From assembly GCA_933228675.1 (NCBI GenBank), contig OW121742.1:128937983-129001982 (forward strand): a stretch of DNA of 64,000 nucleotides, in the 5' to 3' direction. The notes under the pieces are model-generated. The model was not told where the DNA came from. It made no database searches and worked only from the letters and a program-made list of their open reading frames with translations. Positions 47,101-59,230 of this stretch are shown here, in pieces. The stretch is from Stomorhina lunata. Taxonomy: Eukaryota > Arthropoda > Insecta > Diptera > Rhiniidae. Both the position numbers and the translations under genes were made by a program. The first letter of the stretch is position 1. Every line of letters starts with the position of its first letter.

Positions 47101-47511
47101 TATCTGTGGCTTGATGCTAAAAGGGCCAATGTCAAAAATGTAGTTTTGAGAGAATTTGATTTAAAGTTTCTATTTTTCATAGAAACTCATAGTAACATTG
47201 TCCAGAAAACCCCTTATAAATCTGTTCTAAGTTATGTTAGAGATTGGCTATTAGAGTCAAATTAAAGGGGTAAAAAGAGGGTATAACCACTAATTATTTT
47301 ATTTTAGTTTATATTTAATTGTTTTTTTTTTTTTTTGTTATAACTATTCAGGCGACTGCTTTGTAATATATATTTATTGGCCTATTAAAGGCTTTTTATA
47401 TTATTTTGAATAAATAAATAAATAAATAAATAAAGAAGAGAATTCAACGCAATGATTAACTCGAAGCAGCAAAAAATTGACATTGGCCCTTTTAGCACCA
47501 AACCACAGATA
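47101..47511. mobile_element. 411-bp MITE with 35-bp terminal inverted repeats
   Basis: 47101-47135 (TATCTGTGGCTTGATGCTAA onward) and 47477-47511 (to TTTGGTGCTAAAAGGGCC inverse) pair at 33 of 35 positions. The interior is AT-rich with a T run near 47322-47336 and an AAAT tetranucleotide repeat at about 47409-47434. No coding. Flanks carry TA, consistent with but not proof of a TA target site. Confidence 0.65.
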
Positions 47512-49890
47512 TACACAAGTCCATATATGTATAATATTATTTAAATTAAGGGCGATGAGCTCGTCTAATATTTCGTACATATTACGTTTGTATAAGCGCC
47601 TGTATATGTGCGTAAAGTGTAATTTTTATCAAAATCGCCACAGGGATTTGCTTTACAAGCTTGAAAAAGTATAAAAACTTTCAATTGAATTTCTAGACGT
47701 TTGCCTATACACAGCCACGTTTTTTTTTTTTTTTTTGAATTAAAGTATAACCACTATTTTACTACTCCCTACCTCGTTCTGTTAGTTTTGCTAAGCAATT
47801 TCGGGTTTACAAATTTTGTTTCCTACCCAAGTCCTCTAGTGTCTAACCAGCTTCATTCCTATAGTTTGATGGATGCAAAGTTTGTTTAAATTTGGGTTTG
47901 TAAGTCAGTTTAACATCAAAGTTTTGTATTTTTCTGTAATTCAATGGATACGCAACTTTTGCTTCACTTATTTGCTAAATTCGAAAGCTCCAACATAAAA
48001 ATTTATGTTATTGAAAAAAAGAAAAAGGAAATGAAAGCGAAAAATTTACAAATACCAATATACAAACTCTGAGAAGAGGAATAAAGGACCTTTATCAAAC
48101 TTAGATTTGCTATTTACAATACGTATGTTTGTATGTATGTATCTTTGCATGTACGTACAAGTATTTCGAATGTTGTTTAAACTGGAGGGGGAGGGCTTTT
48201 ACAAAACCATAATATTTCAAATAAAAAAAGGCAACAAGAATTATGGCCACAAGAAATCAATTTATTGAAGTTAAATAAAAATATATATTTTATTTGCTGG
48301 TTGGTTTTGGGGTTTTCAAAAAAGGAATTAAGTTTTCTTTCCGTTTGATTGGGAGGACAGAGAGTAGCAGAAAATCCTTACAAAAAAATACATGTGTTTT
48401 ATTAAGAAATTTTGAGGTTGTTCAAACAAAAGTTTAAATTTAATTTGTAACACAAAATAAAACCAAAAATATTTTCATTCAAATTTATAGAATTACAAAG
48501 TATTAACTAAAGTTTTATGCATTAAAAAATCACAAGTAATAAAAATTGAATTAATAATCAAAGAAATCATGATAATTTATTTAGTATAAACTTAAAGTTC
48601 AAAGAACTTTAAAAAAAATGTAAAAAAGGTTTTGGAAAATATTTCCTTTTTCTGAGAAATACTTTTATTTTATACCATTTTATAATTATTTTAATATTTC
48701 TTATTAAATTCCATTATTACGATTAAATTTTTTCAATAAACGAATTCTTTGATTCTTAAAATTCTACTTTAACAAGATAAATTGTGTATTTCGCACATAA
48801 ATGTTTCGGTTGACTTTGAAATGTTGTTGGTTTCTTCGTTCAAATACAACAATTTTACCAGTTTTTTATTTATTAAATAATTCTTATAAGATCATGCTTC
48901 TTTCGGTTTAACAATTTCTTAAGGAATATGTAACATTTGTAAAGGAAATTTTAGAAAAGTTTTCAGAAAATTAAAGTAAAATTATTTTAGGTTTTTTAAT
49001 AATCATTTCTTAAAAAAAGCATTTTAAAAATTGAAAAAATTTTGAAAATGACCTTAAATTTGCATAAACTAAAATAAATATGTTAAAATAAAACTTGAAT
49101 TTATCTTTTAAATACAAGTGAATTTTATCAAAATACCAACTTTTCAAACACGATTGTTTACATTTTACAAATTTTTTCCCATAGTGTACAAACTGAAATT
49201 ATATAGTCAAAAATTCAAAATGTTATGATATTTTGATTGTTTTAGCATAATAAATGACTGAATTAATAAATATCATTGAAAAAGCTACTTGTTAAAATGC
49301 CAAAATTAATATTAAAAAAACAACAAAAATTTCCATATTTTTTAAACTCATGTTTTTAGTTTTTGTTTTAATTATGACACGTGATACAATTTAAATAAGA
49401 GGATTTTTAAGAATTTCATATATCGAATAATTTATTGAATTTATATTTGACCAATATTTTACGGCTGGCTGAAAAAAGTAAAATAGTTATATTAAAGGGT
49501 TGGTAGCATAGAAAATCAATTTATTACTATCAAATTATTTTTGAATACAGTTTATTTAGCCTTAAAATAGGCCTTAGTTATGGCAATTACTTCTTCATTG
49601 GCACTACATTTATTCCTAGTGACAATTCTTTTGACCTCTGACCTTGTTATCAAATATGAAAAACTAGATGGGTGCAGAGCAATTCTTAGCTCTCTCTTTT
49701 AGTGATTTGTTGTTTTTGATAATTGGTTTCTTCGATCTACACTAAAATAAGAACAAAAATAGAGTTTGCGGACTTCTTCACCAAAGGAAAATTTTTAAAA
49801 ATCGTAGAAGTTAAAGTCAAATTTTGTATATTATTTGCCTGTGTAGGACAATTTGTGAAAATTCTTTATAATTTTGTATGATATTAGCAA
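47512..49890. other. AT-rich intergenic sequence, nothing recognised
   Basis: Only homopolymer tracts and a GTATGTATGTATCT run (about 48131-48144). Short frames at 47477-47889 are unsupported. Confidence 0.45.
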
Positions 49891-50490
49891 CCCTGCAAGC
49901 AACTCAGTTAACTTTAAGCAAATTTAAAGTGAATTTTTCGTCAACTAGTTGTGGTTGATGTTTGGATTACTTTACAGAAGAACATGTCGATGTCATTGGT
50001 CAAACAGTGACTACCTGTTTGACCTTGCATGACTTTTCAACTAACTTAAAATTTTCAACTAACTTGAAATTAGTTTTTTATTAGTTAGTTAATAGACAAA
50101 GAGAGAGAAAGAGAGAAGTAACACTCTGGGTTATCTTCTTCAGAAAGGGCAAAATAGAGAACTAAAGGTGGTGTTGAAAATCTTTATATTATTCAACACT
50201 TTGCAACTTAAATTGATGTTGCAGAGACCGGGGATCGAACCGAGGATGTTCTGCGTAGTAGTCGACTAACTATTGCTTACCAACAAAGCCACAGCACCTA
50301 AAAAAATTGAAAAGATAATATCATATTATCAGTTATAAATAAAAAAACAGAAGACAAGCATAACTTCACTGCACAGAACACGATCACAATGAAATTTTTG
50401 CATGACTTTGTAGTTAGATTGTAGTTAGTTCCTTAAAAGTTGACTACAAATGGATTATTTTCGTAGTCGACTACAGATTTGCTTGCAGGG
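49891..50490 (-). mobile_element. 600-bp TIR element carrying a tRNA-like module (best copy)
   Basis: Perfect 12-bp TIRs CCCTGCAAGCAA (49891-49902) and TTGCTTGCAGGG (50479-50490). In the minus direction, positions 50221-50299 look like a tRNA: GGTGCTGTGGCTTTGTTGGT with A-box-like TGGCTTTGTTGG, then CCTCGGTTCGATCCCCGG with a near-perfect B box. The arm between is long. A GAGAGAGAAAGAGAGAAG purine run lies at about 50100-50117. A partial duplicate of the right end (GATTTGCTTACAGGG) follows at 50491-50505. No transposase. The 52.8-53.5 kb copy aligns along its full length. Confidence 0.7.
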
Positions 50491-52403
50491 ATTTGCTTAC
50501 AGGGTGAATAGGGTGAAATTTGAATACTAATCAAATTATGATTTCTTAAACATTGAAAATCATAATCGAATTATGGTGTCTGATTATATTATCAATAATA
50601 TATGATATTTAAGATTTGATGATTTAAACACTCTTACCTAAAAAATGTAGTAAAAGATTTCAAGTTCCCACATAATAAATAGGGTATTGCAAACTTCTGT
50701 TAAGATCGCTATTGACAAGCATCTTATTGTTTCGAAATGATTCCAGGAATTTCAGATCTTTTGTAGCTTAAGCATACAAACAAAGTTTGTTTTTTTTTTT
50801 TTTTTTGCTCAGTTTTCGAATGAAAAAATCATTTGCGCATACCAATCATTATTTAAAATTCCCAAACAATTCATTTGCAGACACTTTCAATACAGGAACA
50901 CATACAGATACTGACATATTCGATGAAGAACACAAATAAAGGAACCGCTCGCTTTCAAGTAGACAACTTAACCATCATTATCATCATCTTCTTAAAAGTT
51001 AGCGAAATGACACATTCAAACGAACATTCATTTCGAAAAACGAAAAAAATATCCAAAATACACTCGTATAAATATTTACAATTAACGTCTGGACATATAA
51101 ATTACACAGGGTATTAAAAGCGAACCAAACTCAATCAAAAAATTAAAAAAAATAACATAAGAATTATAAAAATACATACTAACATACAGACAATAAAAGT
51201 GGTCGGTCTCCAATGATGGGGAAGACTAAGACTCGCTCCATATAAAAAGGTGACATTTTTAATGAACGTATAATTCAATTTGTTTTTTTTTTTTTTTTTG
51301 GTATTTCATTTTCATACCTTTTAAGACATTGTCGACGTTTGATAATATGAATGTTGTTAGTATTATGTTGCTGGTGTTATTTTGAAGATATTTGAGGTTA
51401 AAGTGTGGGACCACAATATGTTTGAGTGAAGATAGAGAAATTCCCTCCCGTTGTTCCATGACAATAGCTAACGCACCCTTTTTATAGCAATAATTTGATT
51501 ATTTAGTAACATTTTGAAATAGGAAAAGCTACACTTGTTGTTTCTATTTTATTAAATTTATTTTAACTTTTATTAATCATAAATATAAATTTTAGAAAAT
51601 TTATAGCACCAACTCATGTGGAGTTTTTTTTCATAACAAATATATTTTATTTAAAAAATTAACATATGATTTTTCCATAATTTTTTGAATAAAAAATATA
51701 ATTTAACTTGAACATATTTCTCCTGGGCTTATAAATTATGAAGTGCGATATGTGGCACTTGATATAGAATCTTTAGGTATTACCTGTTTCACCGGCATAT
51801 GACACCGGGGGTTTCCAAATTTGTATATACAAACAGAGACACCCTGAGTTTAATGTTTTTTTCCTTATACATATTTTAAAATTAATGTTTCTGAATATCT
51901 TATTTTAAATTAAAAAATGTTTGCAATAAATTCCTTTAATTTTATTCAAATTCAATTTGATATATTAATATCTTAAAATTATAATTTACTTGTTTGTGTT
52001 AAAGCCGACACTATAAAATAAGCATTTTATTAATGGCATTTTAATTAATCAAATCAATAAATTATGCAAATTATTGTGATTATAGACATTTTTTTGTTAT
52101 TTTAGCAATACAAAATTTATTTTGTATAAATTATAACAAATAAATTCAACTGAAGCCTGGGAATATTATAATTAACGTTTCTTTTGAAAGAAAGTTGTCA
52201 AGCGATTGATTAGTTTAATTATTGACTTTTAATATCTAGAAAAGATTAAATATATTCACATTCGATTTACTTTAATTTCCGTTTGCAAAAATGTATGTCA
52301 TATAACTGGAGCTTGAATCAAGATTTATCAAATTATAGTTAGACTCAAAAACAGTTTTATTTTCCCTTTCACAATCAAAATTTGTACTAATTAAATATTA
52401 CAC
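50491..52403. other. AT-rich spacer, nothing recognised
   Basis: No supported gene; frames at 50875-51117 (plus) and 51259-51459 (minus) lack recognisable features. A T run lies at 51282-51299. Confidence 0.45.
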
Positions 52404-52655
52404 CTGAATCAGTTCGTCGCGATGCTCTTTGTCTCGTTCTAGCTGGTTTGCAAGAAAGTTGAGATGGTCATCAACTTCTTCTGCTGACTTGTGGACTTCA
52501 CTAGACAGCAGTCCAGGTTTTCGTAGTGTTTTGCCTGTACAGTACCTACTTCATTTTTAAATTTTAAAGGAATATGGTTTATTCATGTCCATATAGTCGT
52601 GGTCACAAGATTCGTCTAAGGCAAGGGTGCTCAAAAGTTCCTCAAGGAAGAGCAA
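52404..52655 (-). pseudogene. Coding-like segment of unknown origin, two internal stops
   Basis: One minus-strand frame reads EELLSTLALDESCDHDYMDM then NKPYSFKI, two stops, then TGKTLRKPGLLSSEVHKSAE and EVDDHLNFLANQLERDKEHR DELIQ. Composition and lack of A/T-codon bias look like real protein, unlike all neighbouring frames. It ends with CAG followed by GTG, a possible splice donor (52403). AG occurs before GC at 52534 as a weak acceptor candidate, and GAG before GAA at about 52651 follows a short pyrimidine-rich run. It may be one or two exons, a retrocopy or a transposon ORF piece. I do not recognise the family. Confidence 0.4.
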
Positions 52656-52785
52656 GCACCAATAAATTAAAAAAAAACTATGTTTTATTTCATAGTTTTT
52701 GTTGTAAAAACTAAAACATGTAAAGAAAAAATGAAATCATGAAAAAAATGCACTGATGATAGCTGCCGTTTACAATATTAATATT

Positions 52786-53450
52786 TACAAGTAAACCTTA
52801 CGAAAGTTAACTTAAATCAAACTTAAAGTGTATTTTTCGTCAACTAATTGTGGTTGATGCTTTGATTACTTTTACCAAAAAAAACTGACTATTTTAACAT
52901 GGCGATGTCTTTGGAGGTAATCAGCTGTCCGACCTTGCATGACTTTTCAACTAACTTAAAACTAGTTTTTTATTAGTTTATTTATAGACTAAGAGACAAG
53001 TAACACTCAGCAAATACTTGTCTATACAATTGTATATAGAGCATATACGAATTTGAAAGTGGATAGTAAAGAATCCAAAGGGGGTAGTGGTGGTGAAAAT
53101 GAGAGACCAATATTTATATTATCCAACACTGTACAACTGAAATTGCTGTTGCCGAGACCGGGGATCGAACCGAGGATGAATATGAATGATATGCTTAGTA
53201 GTCAACGTGCTAACCAACAAAGCCACAGCACCTAAAAAAACGGAAAAGAAAATACAATATTATCATTTATAAATAAAAAAAAAAAAACAGAAGTCAAAAA
53301 AGTAGAACATAGAACAACTTTACTGCACAGAACGTGATCACAATGAATTGGGAAATTTCTGTATGACTTTGTAGTTACTTTGTAGTTAGTTGCTAAAAAG
53401 TTCACTATAAATGGATTATTTTCGTAGTCGACTACTGATTTGCTTGCAGG
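52786..53450 (-). mobile_element. Second copy of the TIR/tRNA-like element
   Basis: The right TIR TTGCTTGCAGGG is intact (53440-53451); the left end (about 52786, TTACAAGTAA) is diverged. Shared internal landmarks are TTTTTCGTCAACTAATTGTG, GACCTTGCATGACTTTTCAA, CAAGTAACACTCAGC and AATGGATTATTTTCGTAGTC. The tRNA-like module is at 53151-53233 (inverted), with GGTTCGATCCCCGG and TGGCTTTGTTGG intact. A 60-codon plus frame inside is element sequence. Confidence 0.7.
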
Positions 53451-53451
53451 G

Positions 53452-55375
53452 AGCTTTCAACTTGATTTTATACAATAAAGAACAACAACAAAAATAGTAA
53501 TATAAAGTTGTTTGTATATTTCGTATTGCAAGTGATGATTGCCGTATGTGAGTATTGAAGCATACATCCCACAGCTAAGCGCTTTTACAAAAAAAATGAG
53601 TACCAAGCGCATAGGGCTTGGGCATCCTCGTTCTGAGGTATTTATTTATAAAAACTTACAAGGCTTTCATATCACATTCATACACTCAGGAAATTATTAC
53701 AGTAACTGATTGTATGTTGTTTATGAAATTTTCGGTTATGTTGTTTTCAAATGAATATTCATTTAAATTTACATGAAAATTGATTTTTAACATATTTATA
53801 CATTTGTTTAAAAAACAACCTACAAAAAAATACTGAAAATCCGTAGCATTTGAAAATATCAGTTGTTTAGTTTTTATATATTTTTTCAATTATTGTATCA
53901 CGGGGTATGGCCTAAGCAAACAACAAACTTTGTTTTGTCTGTTTGGTTTTTTGATGCCTTAAAGGATATAACCTTTTTATGGTTTAGTCTTTTATATTAC
54001 GTTAATTACAAAAACAAAAGAAAATTGTCCGTTTTATGAAAATTTTACGTAGTTTTTTACCATTCAATTTTTTAAAAATAAATGAAAATTTCCGTTTTTT
54101 ATACTAAAAATGTAGATTAAATTTTTGTCAGTAATTTTTTTGAAAACAACTGAATATTCCGTTTTTAAAACTGAAAATGTAGTTTAAATATTTGTCAGTT
54201 AAATTTAAATAAAATATTTATTGAATTTGAATGAAAAATCAGTTGACCGGGTTTTAAATGAATATTCATTCATTTCAAATTACATTTTAAGTTAATTTTA
54301 CTTACATAATATTTTGAGTGTAGAGTAGATCGAACATTAGAGTTCAATTTTGATGTAACGAGAAAATTAGAGGTTGTCCAAATCTTATTGATTTGGGGGT
54401 TGAGTTGCCAAATCTGCGCTCGAACCACCAATGTTGCTATTCATTGATTGAAATAGAATATTTTAACCTCCTTCAGAGTTTCCCAATTAATCATTAAGGT
54501 GTTGGTAGTTGCTCTAATTGAATTTAAAAATATTACTAAAGCTAAAAAAAATTGACTGTTTTCTAAAATTGTAAAATCTTTAGCTTAAAATTCATTTTTA
54601 TTTCCTTCTTCAATTTAGTTCATTACACTTTTTTGGTATTTATTGTTTTTCTTATTGCTTTGTATATGTTTTTATTGTTTTTGTGATGGATTTTGATTTA
54701 TGACGTTTATTTTTTTGGCCGCCCTTCAATAAATCAGGTTGTAAATCGATTGTGCTCGAAAACAGTTTTTTTTATTTATTTTGTGTTGCCCTTACAATTT
54801 TTTTTTTGCTGAGATTCACTAGGTTTGCCAGGCTATAGCAGCATCGGTCTCCACAGAAAATTACGAGAAAAAAATATCACACAATTTAATTTTTCAAAAA
54901 TGATATTTTTTTAGAGTAAAAAAATAAGATGAAGTTTTTTTTTGCCTAAATTTAATATTTTTTTATTTATAATTCAATTCATTGTTGATTTTTTGCATTG
55001 TTGAAAAAATATTAATTTCAATCCTTGTTTTCTTGGGAAAGTGGAATATTCGTGTTTATGTATTTTTGGAGGGCTTTTCCACAATCATGTTTTTGTTTTA
55101 AAAATAATTAATTTTTCATTTGGAAAGTTTATTCTCTGTAATAAGTTGTGAATCTTTAAGCCAGTCATCAACAAATGATAGTGATCAAGAAAAACTCGTG
55201 ATTCGAAAAATATACGGGTTTAAGCAAACAGATTTCTGATCTCTTCAGAACACATCTTATTATACAAGCGATAGAACGGAATGAAGCTCAACTACACCTT
55301 AATCCCATCAACGAGCACTATTTTTCTTTAATGTACGACTACGAGAGGCTCCACGAGAGTTCCATTTTCTGTCGG
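53452..55375. other. AT-rich spacer, nothing recognised
   Basis: GAATATTCATTTAAA-type phrases recur at about 53752 and 54262. No supported gene. 55130-55330 is slightly richer in G+C without a clear frame. Confidence 0.4.
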
Positions 55376-56400
55376 TTATTGGCACGGGTCGGCGCAAGAG
55401 AACAGAACAAAAAAATACTCGGCGGAGTTGTCATTTTTTATACTTTTAACAAAAATAGTTTTTTTTCCAATGTGTAGTTCTAACGTTTTAAAAAGAAAAA
55501 GTTTTTTTTCTATAGAAATTTTTTTGTCAAAAATGTTTCTATAGAAAATTTTTTTATCAAAAATTTTTCTATAGAAAATTTTTTTTATCAAAAATTTTTC
55601 TATTGAAAATTTTTTTATCAAAAATTTTTCTATAGAAAATTTTTTTATCAAAAATTTTTCATCAAATGAAAGAAAATTTTTTGATATAAAAATATTTTCA
55701 TCGAAAATTTTTACAGAAAAATATTTTTGTCGAAAAATTCTCTATAAAATAAAATTTTTATCGAAGCATTTCCCAAAGAATTTTTTTTTTATCAAAAAAT
55801 TTTCTATAGAAAGTTTTTTTATCAAAAATTTTTCTATAGAAAATTTTTTCATCAAAAGAAAGAAAATTTTTTGATATGAATTTATTTTTGTCGAAAAATT
55901 TTCTACAAAATTCTCTATAAAATAAAATTTTTATCGAAGCATTTCCCAAAGAAGTTTTTTTTATCAAAAATTTTTCTATAGAAAGTTTTTTTATCAAAAA
56001 TTTTTCTATAGAAAATATTTTCATCAAAAGAAAGAAAATTTTTTGATATGAATTTATTTTTGTCAAAAAATTTCTACAAAATAAAATTTTTATCGAACAA
56101 TTTTCCAAAGAAAAATATTTTTATTAAAAATTTTTCGATAAAAAAATTTTTGGATCGAAAATATCTAAAAAATATAAAAAGCTAAAATTGTTTAATATTA
56201 GAATTTCTTTCTGTTTGGATTCTTGCCTATTTTGTTTTTGTCTTTAACAAAGCGGCACCAACCAACTCTGTTAACATCCAAGTTCCAACTGAATGATTTT
56301 AATACTCATTTTCACGAGTTTTATTAATGATCGTAGTATTTACGAAAATTAAAAAAATTCATCGGCTTCTGGTGGTATGGGCTGCCTGTCTTAGTTATAG
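55376..56400 (+). repeat. TATAG-array element, copy T4
   Basis: The left flank CGGGTCGGCGCAAGAGAACA (from about 55384) matches T2. The array runs about 55505-56170 and shows a higher-order repeat: a segment with TTTTTATCGAAGCATTTCCC occurs at about 55756 and again at about 55927, roughly 171 bases apart. The right flank includes AAAGCGGCACCAACCAACTC and ends GGTGGTATGGGCTGCC (about 56377-56392). The two minus-strand frames here (91 and 116 codons) are Lys/Phe/Ile-rich translations of the array. Confidence 0.65.
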
Positions 56401-59029
56401 GCCATACTATACCTTGGAAATATTTAAAACGAATTAACAAAATAATAGTTTAACCTATACTTTGTTCCGATAAGTTAACAAGCAAGTTTACCGGTCTCCT
56501 CCTATGTTATCAAAATTTTCGGTTACTAATACAATAATTAACAAGATGAGAGTTTGCATTAAACTCCATATATTATGTGAGTGCAGAAAAACTAGCTATT
56601 GAGAGGTTATTTTCATAGTTATTAGAATCTGCCTTTAAGGGATTGCCGTTTTATTAGCTATCTAACCTCGAAGAGCACAGTTTCAAGACTTGTGCTGAAA
56701 TACCATCCGAATCAGAAAGTTCTTTATATCAAGTCCGCTAAAACCGTTTTATCTACAAATAATTTTAGGCATAGTTACTGAAACTTTTTCAAGATCATAC
56801 TGTGATCAATAGCTTTCCGACAAGTTCAAATCGAAATACTGCGTATTTCGATTCGAAAGAAATTATTTTCGAAACACAATGAGATACGCAGAAACCCCCA
56901 GTAATTGAATATTTGATCATTCTTTGAAAAAGTCGAACTTCAAAAACTACCACGAATATAAATGATTGCAATTTGTATATATTAATATGATTGGAGAACT
57001 GCCATGAACTAACTAAACTTCAGCTGAATTATATTTACTACAATCCCATATTTTCTTCGCATGATATTCATAAATTTAAATTTTCGGAAAATTTATAAAC
57101 CAACAAAGAACAATTTTATGGCCATTCGAAATGGAAACTGACGGAAAGCTATAAGAAATAAACAAAAACTCAATTTAGTTTTGGATTCCTTTTGTCGCCT
57201 ACTTTGTAGTACCAATATCAATATACATATTTAATTAATTATCACATCGCTGTTATCATCATAAAGATCTGTAAAAGATGATCATATAATTTTATTTTCG
57301 GTACTTTATGCTGCTGTAGTCATAAAATCATATAATTCATGTTCTATAATTCTTGCTTTAAATTTGTGTTCTTCTTTTTAAGTTTTTTTACTATTTAGTA
57401 TTTCTGTTTGTCCTACTCGAAACACATGCAATTATTATAAACAATTTATTAACAAATAGTTGTTGGATTGGTCGAAGGCATCTTTGGCTGGCTACTTTGT
57501 GCTAGTGATCCGTAAAAGTAGAAAAGAACGAAAGCAAAAACTATCGGTATCCAGTCAAAAGCCAAGGAAGGGAAAATTTGTTAAGTCTTGGTTTTGCTCT
57601 TTTCAGTCAACACCAACCGCTTTTAAAGAAAACTAAAAAAAGAAAAAAAAAACAAGAAATGAATGAAGGCAGCTAAATGGAAACGAATCCTTGCAACTAA
57701 GTTTGCTTTATATTAAAGAACGACACAATTGAAAACACAGAGTACATACATTTCTTATTTTTCGTATTGACATCAGAAAAAAGTCATGAAAATACATGGC
57801 ACAAAAATGTTTTTAGTTAAAAGTCGCTTATCGCTGATATTCTGTTCAGTTGAATATCCGAGTGTCTGTGTTTGCTAAAACGCGCCAAACAATTTATAAT
57901 CAACGCGAAATGAAATGAACGCTATTGCATTGCGAGAAAAGTGCAAATTCATGTTCGTTGACAATTTCACATAATTTGCATGCAATTTTAAATAAAATTC
58001 AAAATACAAAAAAAAAATGAAAATAAAATTTCACTGTATATTTGTTGCTTTGCAAACAAGGACTGACTGGAAGGCAAACGAAGAGATGACATAGTCGTTG
58101 TCGACGTCTAAGTCGTCGTTGTCATAATAGTCTGTAAAACTCTGTTGCTGTTACTGCTGCGGCTGGGACTGAATGTTGCCTGAGGAATGAGGATAATGGG
58201 CTCTGCTTAATCTGAATGAATAGGATTCGATGACGACGCTCTACAGCTGTGAAGTCAAATATATTAAAATTTGATTGTTTTTATGTATTTTATAAGCGTA
58301 AATTTGAAAAACATGCATTTTTGCCAAAATGTAATTTTTTTCTTCTTTATATTTCCTTTTTCAGTTGTTTTTGCTTTTTATTGAAAAACTATGTTATTTG
58401 TCAAAAATTTTAAAAAGCATCTTAAGTGATATGAATGAATGGTTGGAAATTGTAACAAGGACTTATAATCCAACAGCAGCGGCAACAACATTAAGTTGCA
58501 AATTATGTGGTACATTAAATTGATTAAATTATTGGCATATTTAATTTTGTCAATATAAATAGTATGTATTTATTTCTGCTCATAAACAACAGTGGTAATA
58601 AGCCAATTGCCAATTGCTGGCAATTAAATTTGATAAGGATAAAAATTGTTATTCGGGAAATCTTAAAAGTTTTGTGGTGATAAGTAGCACAGTGGTAAAT
58701 ATGGAAATGGAACGAATATACACATGACTACATACATACATATGTTTAATCATATACAAATGAATCAAAAACGATTGCGAATTGAATATCGTTCAGGCTA
58801 ACATTAAAGGGTAAATTAAAATGTTCATATTTTAAGAATATTTGCAAATTGAAATAATAAATTTCATCAAAATTGAAAACAAGAACATTTAAACAAATTT
58901 AAATTTGTATTATTAAATTTCATATTATATACCTGAGGCTTGGTGTTAAAAGTACTTATGGTTGGACAAAAAGGAGATAAAACCATATGCGCGAAAAGGT
59001 AAAACTCAAAGTTAACGGAATATCAATAT
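56401..59029. other. Intergenic sequence with one promoter-like spot
   Basis: No gene. About 57840-57920 is less AT-rich and has an exact Initiator TCAGTT at 57846-57851 followed by GAGTGTCTGTG and CGCGCCAAAC, promoter-like in composition, but there is no DPE at +28 and no downstream ORF. 58060-58230 holds GTCGTTGTCGACG- and CTGCTGCGGCTG-type repeats. Confidence 0.35.
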
Positions 59030-59230
59030 TGCTTTATGCCAGGTATATCTAATACTAACCAGTTCTTTACACTAGTTCAAATCCTATAGAAAAACGAATT
59101 AAAATCAAAATCTACTCGCATTTGCCGATGGCATTGATATTCTGAGACTAAAATAAGCTCGGCCTTTGACCATAACAGGATGTGAATATAGGCCATTCAG
59201 TAGAGTCATTTATGTCTCAGCCTAAGAACT
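59030..59230 (+). pseudogene. Possible reverse-transcriptase active-site remnant
   Basis: A frame reads AFADGIDILRL at about 59117-59149, close to the LINE palm motif (L)AYADDIDI(I). Flanking residues are too decayed to place. Only a short match supports this. Confidence 0.35.

Noticed and set aside
50221..50299. Functional tRNA gene on the minus strand
   Set aside because: B box is good but the arm between anticodon and T-arm is too long and unpaired, and the same module recurs inside a TIR element.
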